DNA from: CAZYCC01 sp964645985
Lineage (GTDB): Bacteria > Bacillota > Clostridia > Oscillospirales > CAG-272
DNA length: 7,867 bases
Assembly: GCA_964645985.1 (NCBI GenBank)
Contig: CAZYCC010000074.1
Location: forward strand, 1 to 7,867
Direction: 5' to 3'
Below are positions 1 to 5,345 of the stretch, in pieces. The position numbers and the translations under genes were made by a program. The stretch's first letter is position 1. Each line of letters starts with the position of its first letter. The notes beneath the pieces are model-generated. The model saw nothing but the letters and a program-made list of their open reading frames with translations, did not search any database and was not told the DNA's origin.

Positions 1-9
1 CCGCGCTCT

Positions 10-3000
10 TTATCTTCCCGCGGGGAGGGTCTCGAAGCCCTGCCACTCGGCGAGATAGCGCGCGAGGACCGTGCGGTCGGCAACGGAGATGTTGCGGTCG
101 GCGTTGGTGTCGGCGCGGGCGAGGTCAACCTCCTCATAGCCCTGCCACTCGGCGAGATAGCGCGCGAGCGTGGTGCGATCGGCTGCCGTAATGGCGCCGT
201 CGGCGTTGACATCGCCGAGGAGAACGCTGCCCGCCGGCAGGACCACCTCGTCCTCGGTCGTTTCGGTGAGAGTGCCATCGACGATGAGGAAGACCTTCCC
301 GCAGACCTCGCAGCGATAGTACTCGACGTTGCCGGGCTCGGTGTCGGTCGGCGGGACGGCGGGAACGGTCACGAGGACGTGCTTGCTCTCATCCGGCGGG
401 GTCGCGATTGGCTCCTCGATTTCGGTCTCGCAGGCGGGATCGGAGAAGAGCTTGCCGCAGACCGTGCAGCGCCAAGCGTCGGCGGTTCCGCCCTCCACGC
501 AAGTGGCGGGAGTTCCGGGCAGGAGCTCGGGCGTGTGCGCGCCTGTCGCGGGAATGAGAACTTCGCTCTCGGTGGTAGGCTGCTCGCCGTTATCGGCGAG
601 GAAAAATTCGCCCTTTTCGTTTGTGTAGTAAGGCTTGTTGCCCGGCTCGCCGCAGGTAGGTTTCCTGCCGGGGACATAGCGGTAGCCGATGGTCAGGGCG
701 AGCGGCGATACCGTCACTCCCTCGATTTCTGGGTTCGCCTCCGCGTCGCTCGGCGTGTAGGATAGAGAATTGACCGTGCCGTTGATATTCGCCTCGCGCC
801 CCACGGGAGCCGTTTCAAGGGCGCGGAAGTTGACCGTGCCCAAGGTGAGGTCCCCCGTCTGATTCGCGGCAAAGCTGCCGGTCACAACCCCCGCCTCGTC
901 CATTGCCGAGGCGCCGCCCGCGCCCTCTCCCGCCTCGGTCGCCACCGGGACGACGAGAACGCCGTTAAACGAGAGGGCCACTTCCCATGAGGAAACACCC
1001 ACGTCCGGCGTGCCGGTGAGCGAGAGCGTGACCGGGAAGGTCTCGCCCTCGCGAACGACAGTGTTCGGTGTGGTCAAAGAAATTACGCCTGTGCTCTCGA
1101 CCGGGGGCGGATCCGGCTCGGGGTCAAGCTCGGGGACGTTTGTCCCGTAGACCTCAAGCTCTGTGATGGCGAACCACGTCGGCCGGACCTTCGCGAAGTC
1201 AGAAAGGGTCACCTCGGTGCAGATGAGCGGCTCATCGAGCTGCAGGACCTGCCCTTCGGCTGTCTCGGTGAGGCCATCGAAGACGCGCTCGGTTTTTTCG
1301 CCGTCCGCGCCCGTGAAGGTCGCCTTCAGGGAGGTGATATAGGTATCATGTCCGAAGTCGGCGCGGATGTAGAGCACGAGCCTGTTCACGCTGACCGGGT
1401 GCCCAAAACTTACCGTGTAGCTGAGGTTCGCGGGGTTCTCGTTCGGGCCCCAGGACTGCAGCGGGTAGTTTTGGTGACCCTTGTTGTTGCGGTAGCCGTC
1501 GACGGCGTTCTCCGGGGCGAAGCAGCTGCCCGCGTAGCTGTCGGACGCCGATACATCGACGTTCGTGCCGTCTATCGCGCGGTAGGCGAGGTTGACCTCA
1601 GTTTTCAGCTCCTCCTCGGTGGGAAGCCAAACATAGATGTTGTTGAGCTTGTAGCCGTAGAGCGTCTTCGGCTTGGAGGGCGCGCTCGCGTCGAGCATCT
1701 GCGGCGTGAAGGTGAAGGTCCCCTCGCCGTTGCGCAGGAAGACGAGCTGAGGCCGAATCCGCGCGTTAAAGGCGAGGTAGACGTACTGCACGCCGTGCGG
1801 CGCTTTCACCGTGATGCTGCCGCGGTTGCGGTAGGAGGTCGGCACATAGAGGTTGACAAGGCCGGTTCCGCTCGTTGTGTAGCTGTCCTTGCCCTGCTTG
1901 TAGGAGACCGTAAGGGTGGTTTCGTTATCGCGCACGCCGCCGAGAACGTCCTTGGTAACGTTATCGAGCGTGCGGTAGTAGTCCTGCTTTGTGCGAAGCT
2001 CCTCCGCCGTGCGCACATCGTTGGTATTCCAGTTCGCCTCCTCGTCGTACGCGCCACGAAGGGGGCAGGCGAGGTCTATCCAGCAGGAGATCGCGCGGAT
2101 CTCCGCCTCGGTGATGCCGGTGTCGGGGTGACCTACCATCAGCTTGTTGTCCTCGCCGCGCAGCATCTTGAGCAGCTCGCTCTTCGAGGAGCCGTACATA
2201 TACGCGGGAAGAACCTCCGCCGCGCTGCTCGAGGGGATGTAGTCGGTGTACTTGTTGTGGTAGGAGCCGCAATAGTAGTCGCCGTTCTTCACCGAGCCTG
2301 TCAGCACGAGGTAGGAGATGGGGTAGGTCATGTGCTCGCGCGAGCCGGTGACGCGGTCGGAGGTGAGGGCGATGGGCGGCTGCTCCGCCTCGCCCTCCAC
2401 GAGGTTGCTCGATAGGCCGAGGTCAAAGTAACCGCCGCCGTAGTAGTTGGCAAGCTCCACCGCGATGACGTTCTCGCCCTCGGTGAGCACTCCCGCGGGG
2501 ATGTCGATATTCAGGGTCTGAGGCGAAATGACGTAGTGCCCTTGGCCCGAGGTGTGCACATCGCGGTAGACCTCCCGCCCGTTGACGTAAACTATGGGAT
2601 CCTCATCGTACTGCCACTGCAGGGAAAGGTCTCCCTTCGCCTGCTCGGCGGTAAGGGTGAAGGTCCGACGGAAGTAGATGTACTTGTCGAGCCAGTCGAG
2701 CTCCGTGTTCCCCACCGAGGGGGCGCGCCCGTCGGACTTCTTGCCGAAGCCCGCCTTGCCGGTGCTCCAGCCGGCGGTGTCGTAGTCCTTGCCGGTCCAG
2801 TCGGTGTTCTGCGCCTTCTCGCTCAGAATCTGATAGCTCCACTCCGATCCGAGCGGGAAGAGCTGTGTCAGCGTGCCGACCGTCTTGTCGGTATATAGCC
2901 CTAGGTCGAAATACTGCCCGCCTAAGATGTTGGTCAGGTGCAGAGCGATGACGTTCTTTCCTTCTTTGAGGACCCCGGCGGGGATAGTGAGCGTATCGGT

Positions 3001-5328
3001 GCGCGGAGAGGTAATGTAGGTGCCGCTGCCGCCGATTTTTGTAATCTGCGTGCCGTTAATGAAGAGGACAGGGTCCTCATCGTACTGCCACTGCACGGTC
3101 ACCGCGCTGACCTTCGCCTGCTCGGCGGTGAGGGTGAACTCATGGCGGAAGTAGGCGTTCTTATTGAGCCAGTCAAGCGAGGTCGCGCCCTTGGAGGGGT
3201 CGCGCGCGTCCGAAACTGTGCCAAAGCCCGCCTTACCGCTCTTCCAGCCGCTCGCGGCAAAGTCAACGCCTGCCCAGTCGCTTCCCGTGAGGGCACCGGA
3301 CTGCACAAGGTAGCTCCAGGTGTCGCCCATCGGGATGATCGTTTCAAGGTTGCCGGTGGGGTCGCTCTTGGTCTGCGCCTGCGCCTTTTGCAGATTGGTG
3401 TGGCAGGTTATGCAGCGCTCGTCGAGAATCGGCTGAATGACCTCAAGGTAGCTGAAGCCCTCGGCGTCGGCGGGGTCATAGCTCTCCTCGCCGTGCTCTT
3501 TCATCCACTCCTCGGGCTGCAGTTTCTGCACGCCCTTCTTCAGCCCTTGCGTGATGCCGCCGGTCGGCAGAGGCGCCTTGCCGCTGTTCTCGTGGCAGCC
3601 GACGCAGGAGAAGGTCTCCCCCGGCATGAGCGTGGACCATGAGCGCATGGACTGAATGAGGTTATAGTTCTCATCGAGCAGCTGGAAGTAGACCGGCGTT
3701 TCGCTCGGCACCTCAAACATCGCCGATCCGTCCTCGTTGATGGGAACGACGCCGAGAACGTGCTTGACGTCCCAGGAGGTGTAGGAGGAGCCGACAGGCG
3801 TGTGCGGGTCGGACTGCGCGTAGAGCTTGCCGTCATCGCTCTCTGAGGCTTTAATTTCGGGGACGGTCAGGGTTCCCACCGAGTAGGGGCGGAACTCCAG
3901 CGCCACAACGCGAAGATATTTCGCGCTGCCCGGCTCAATGCCGGTCGTCCCCGCGCCCTCGTACACGTTCGAAACGTAGAAGGTCGCGGTGTCCTTGCTG
4001 TAATCGACGCTCGAGGGGCGATCGAACATCTCCCGCTCGATGACCGGGACGATCTGCGAGGCGGGGTAGGTGGTCGTCCCGTCGACGAGCTTGGTCATCT
4101 CCTTCGTTTCGGTGTTGTAATACCAAATATCAAAGTCGGTGTTCAGCGCGTCAGAGGAGAAGCCGTAGAAGGAGCCGTGCTCGGTTGACGCCGTGCGCGA
4201 GAAGAGCAGCTCTTTGTCGTTAATGGCGTACGGGTACTTATAAAGGTACCCGTAAATCATATTGGTGTCCTGAGACTCCGAGCGGTTACGGGTCCACTGA
4301 TCCTCAAAGACGAAATCTACCGCGTCGGGGTTGTTGCTGCCCTTGTCGACATCGAGGAAGCAGAGCTTGCCCACCTGGTTGACATGGTGGCCCGAGACGA
4401 TGGAGACATATTTGTTCGGGCTGCCCGGCACCTCGCGGGTGTGCAGGAGGGTGGTCGGCCAGTTGGTGCCGTTGCCGTAGACCTCGGTCTGGTTCGTGCC
4501 GTCCTGATACATCTGGAAGACCGCCTGCACATACATCTGCGTGCGGTCGTTGTAGTCCCAGCGGGTGTAGAGGACGCGGCCGTCGCTCGTGACGGTCGGG
4601 TAGGTGGAGGACACCTGCTCGTAGCCGAAGCGCACGATGTTGCTCCCGTCCGCGTCGCAGCGGTAGAGGTTGGAGACCGCGGTATACCAGCAGTCGATGC
4701 GCTGCTCATCGCGCGAGGAGGAGAAGACGATCTTCCCGTCGGGAAGGAACTTCGGCTCGGTGTCTGAAACGCCCTGCCCGAAGGTGATCTGCTCCTGCCG
4801 CCCGGTATCGAGGTGGTAGAGGTAGAGGTGGAAATCGTCGTTATCGCGGTTCGCCTTCATCGAGAAGACGACCGTCTTTCCGTCGGGCGAGACGTCCGGG
4901 TCCCGGATAATGCCGGTGGTCGACTCGAGCAGGACCTCTTCCTTGGTGTCGACCCCCGAGCCGTCCGCTTTCGGCGTGAGCGTCAGCTTGACGAGCTGCG
5001 CGCCGGTTCTGCCGTTCCATACCTGCTCAAGATAGGGGTACCCGGCGGTGAAATCGTCCGAGACGCTCTCGGTGTAGGAATAGTGCGAAGCGCCGAGCTG
5101 CTTTTGCTTCACAACGATGTAGGTATCGGTGTAGCCCTCGGCGAGCTTCGCCGCGCTGCCGTAATACTGCCCGTTTTTCCCGGTGGAGGATGAACCCGCC
5201 GCCGGGGCTTCGGTGGAGGCGCCGGCGCTCGTGCCGGCGACAAGGGCGAGCGCGATGACCGCCGCAATGGCAAGGAGAATCCCGAGGCCCGCGGCAATCT
5301 GCTTTTTATAAGACTTGCGCACTGTCAA
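10..5328 (-). CDS. Hydrazine synthase alpha-like di-heme protein with jelly-roll, discoidin, cohesin and dockerin modules
   Basis: 1772 residues from a TTG start with GGAGG (5336-5340) 7 bases upstream; a GTG at 5322 is the alternative. Order: membrane segment 11-31; Ser/Gly-rich linker; PD40/TolB-like propeller and HzsA-type core (about 60-600) with family-typical DEQRIDCWYTAVSNLYR, RWDYNDR and GHH (313-315); heme CVGCH (575-579) after MRSWSTLMPGETFS; heme CITCH (639-643); two jelly-roll domains (about 661-815 and 819-976); remainder of the second heme domain (983-1100, ending CWIDLACPLRGAYDE); unrecognised beta region (1130-1245); F5/8 type C domain (1245-1396); acidic Pro linker; cohesin-like domain (about 1411-1550); CGKxF repeats (1551-1700); dockerin (1702-1767). 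No LPxTG or S-layer anchor is seen. Its role is probably extracellular redox chemistry at a polysaccharide or protein-complex surface. It is unlikely to be a true hydrazine synthase. Translation starts 17 bases after the upstream stop, indicating co-expression. Confidence 0.92.
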   Translation of the reverse strand: MTVRKSYKKQIAAGLGILLAIAAVIALALVAGTSAGASTEAPAAGSSSTGKNGQYYGSAAKLAEGYTDTYIVVKQKQLGASHYSYTESVSDDFTAGYPYLEQVWNGRTGAQLVKLTLTPKADGSGVDTKEEVLLESTTGIIRDPDVSPDGKTVVFSMKANRDNDDFHLYLYHLDTGRQEQITFGQGVSDTEPKFLPDGKIVFSSSRDEQRIDCWYTAVSNLYRCDADGSNIVRFGYEQVSSTYPTVTSDGRVLYTRWDYNDRTQMYVQAVFQMYQDGTNQTEVYGNGTNWPTTLLHTREVPGSPNKYVSIVSGHHVNQVGKLCFLDVDKGSNNPDAVDFVFEDQWTRNRSESQDTNMIYGYLYKYPYAINDKELLFSRTASTEHGSFYGFSSDALNTDFDIWYYNTETKEMTKLVDGTTTYPASQIVPVIEREMFDRPSSVDYSKDTATFYVSNVYEGAGTTGIEPGSAKYLRVVALEFRPYSVGTLTVPEIKASESDDGKLYAQSDPHTPVGSSYTSWDVKHVLGVVPINEDGSAMFEVPSETPVYFQLLDENYNLIQSMRSWSTLMPGETFSCVGCHENSGKAPLPTGGITQGLKKGVQKLQPEEWMKEHGEESYDPADAEGFSYLEVIQPILDERCITCHTNLQKAQAQTKSDPTGNLETIIPMGDTWSYLVQSGALTGSDWAGVDFAASGWKSGKAGFGTVSDARDPSKGATSLDWLNKNAYFRHEFTLTAEQAKVSAVTVQWQYDEDPVLFINGTQITKIGGSGTYITSPRTDTLTIPAGVLKEGKNVIALHLTNILGGQYFDLGLYTDKTVGTLTQLFPLGSEWSYQILSEKAQNTDWTGKDYDTAGWSTGKAGFGKKSDGRAPSVGNTELDWLDKYIYFRRTFTLTAEQAKGDLSLQWQYDEDPIVYVNGREVYRDVHTSGQGHYVISPQTLNIDIPAGVLTEGENVIAVELANYYGGGYFDLGLSSNLVEGEAEQPPIALTSDRVTGSREHMTYPISYLVLTGSVKNGDYYCGSYHNKYTDYIPSSSAAEVLPAYMYGSSKSELLKMLRGEDNKLMVGHPDTGITEAEIRAISCWIDLACPLRGAYDEEANWNTNDVRTAEELRTKQDYYRTLDNVTKDVLGGVRDNETTLTVSYKQGKDSYTTSGTGLVNLYVPTSYRNRGSITVKAPHGVQYVYLAFNARIRPQLVFLRNGEGTFTFTPQMLDASAPSKPKTLYGYKLNNIYVWLPTEEELKTEVNLAYRAIDGTNVDVSASDSYAGSCFAPENAVDGYRNNKGHQNYPLQSWGPNENPANLSYTVSFGHPVSVNRLVLYIRADFGHDTYITSLKATFTGADGEKTERVFDGLTETAEGQVLQLDEPLICTEVTLSDFAKVRPTWFAITELEVYGTNVPELDPEPDPPPVESTGVISLTTPNTVVREGETFPVTLSLTGTPDVGVSSWEVALSFNGVLVVPVATEAGEGAGGASAMDEAGVVTGSFAANQTGDLTLGTVNFRALETAPVGREANINGTVNSLSYTPSDAEANPEIEGVTVSPLALTIGYRYVPGRKPTCGEPGNKPYYTNEKGEFFLADNGEQPTTESEVLIPATGAHTPELLPGTPATCVEGGTADAWRCTVCGKLFSDPACETEIEEPIATPPDESKHVLVTVPAVPPTDTEPGNVEYYRCEVCGKVFLIVDGTLTETTEDEVVLPAGSVLLGDVNADGAITAADRTTLARYLAEWQGYEEVDLARADTNADRNISVADRTVLARYLAEWQGFETLPAGR
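28..225 (-). other. Type I dockerin domain
   Basis: Residues about 1702-1767 carry two calcium loops, DVNADGAITAAD and DTNADRNISVAD, each followed by the helix RTxLARYLAEWQG. The second loop has Arg where Gly is usual. It is at the extreme C terminus, the normal dockerin place. Confidence 0.92.
36..168 (-). repeat. 31-base direct repeat inside the dockerin
   Basis: Bases 36-66 and 138-168 are identical over 31 positions and 102 bases (34 codons) apart. They encode the LARYLAEWQG helix in both halves. Perfect DNA identity, not only protein identity, indicates recent duplication or conversion. Confidence 0.9.
229..678 (-). other. Cys-rich CGKxF repeats between cohesin and dockerin
   Basis: Residues about 1551-1700. 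Two full units contain WRCTVCGKLFSD and YRCEVCGKVF, each preceded by a TPAT/AVPPT segment and followed by a conserved acidic stretch ending in I/V-P-A. A degenerate first unit has CGEPGNKPYYTNEKGEFF. Such repeats are common in exported proteins of gut Clostridia; function unknown. Confidence 0.75.
679..1098 (-). other. Cohesin-like domain
   Basis: Residues about 1411-1550, after an acidic Pro-rich linker. Seen are VVREGETFPVTLSLTG, then SSWEVALSFNGVLVV, and near the end LTLGTVNFRALE, matching the first strands and the closing region of cohesin modules. Sequence similarity is moderate by eye. Confidence 0.7.
1141..1596 (-). other. F5/8 type C (discoidin-like) domain
   Basis: Residues about 1245-1396 show NLAYR, then FAPENAVDGYRNN, a long beta segment with VNRLVLYIR, and a closing ITELEVYG. 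This is the usual pattern of family 32-type sugar or surface-binding domains. The ligand cannot be predicted here. Confidence 0.8.
2401..3348 (-). repeat. Tandem duplicated jelly-roll domains inside the second heme domain
   Basis: Copy 1 covers residues about 661-815 (2884-3348), copy 2 about 819-976 (2401-2874), offset by about 159 residues. Shared marks include WSY, the GKAGFG segment, LDWLxKxxYFR, FTLTAEQAK, QWQYDEDP, IPAGVL and YFDLGL. DNA identity is locally perfect, for example 22 bases at 2600-2621 and 3074-3095 and 19 bases at 2634-2652 and 3111-3129. The fold resembles galactose-binding-like jelly rolls, so carbohydrate binding is possible but not shown. Confidence 0.85.
3400..3414 (-). 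other. Heme c attachment motif CITCH (split C-terminal heme domain)
   Basis: Codons for residues 639-643, after YLEVIQPILDER, the usual first helix of these cytochrome domains. The rest of the domain resumes only near residue 983. His1067 in VGHPDTGIT is a candidate distal ligand by position. Confidence 0.9.
3592..3606 (-). other. Heme c attachment motif CVGCH (HzsA-like core)
   Basis: Codons for residues 575-579, after the family-typical MRSWSTLMPGE segment. The fourth residue after the heme His is Gly583, not Tyr. Confidence 0.9.
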
Positions 5329-5335
5329 AGCTTAT

Positions 5336-5340
5336 CCTCC
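5336..5340 (-). promoter_or_regulatory. Ribosome binding site of the HzsA-like gene
   Basis: Minus strand GGAGG, within a longer G/A-rich run, lies 7 bases before TTG at 5328 and 13 before GTG at 5322, favouring the TTG. It sits between the upstream TGA stop (5346-5348) and the start, so ribosomes finishing the first gene arrive next to it. Confidence 0.8.
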
Positions 5341-5345
5341 CCTCA

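Noticed and set aside
1..24. Possible start of a terminator hairpin around the second stop codon (CCGCG at 19-23 with CGCGG at 1-5 on the minus strand)
   Set aside because: Short stem with a loop of more than ten bases and no visible T run before the window ends.
1348..2415. Plus-strand open frame of 355 codons
   Set aside because: Antisense to the HzsA-like gene; Val/Arg/Gly-rich with no domain, no good ribosome site, and typical of shadow frames in GC-rich coding DNA.
5323..5328. TTGACA at the start of the second gene as a -35 box
   Set aside because: It is the start codon plus the next codon, and its downstream spacer has no reasonable -10; co-transcription from 7660 is simpler.
10..5328. 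Calling the gene hzsA
   Set aside because: The resemblance is at family level only; the anammox Tyr ligand is not at the expected place and the accessory modules differ, so hydrazine synthesis is not supported.
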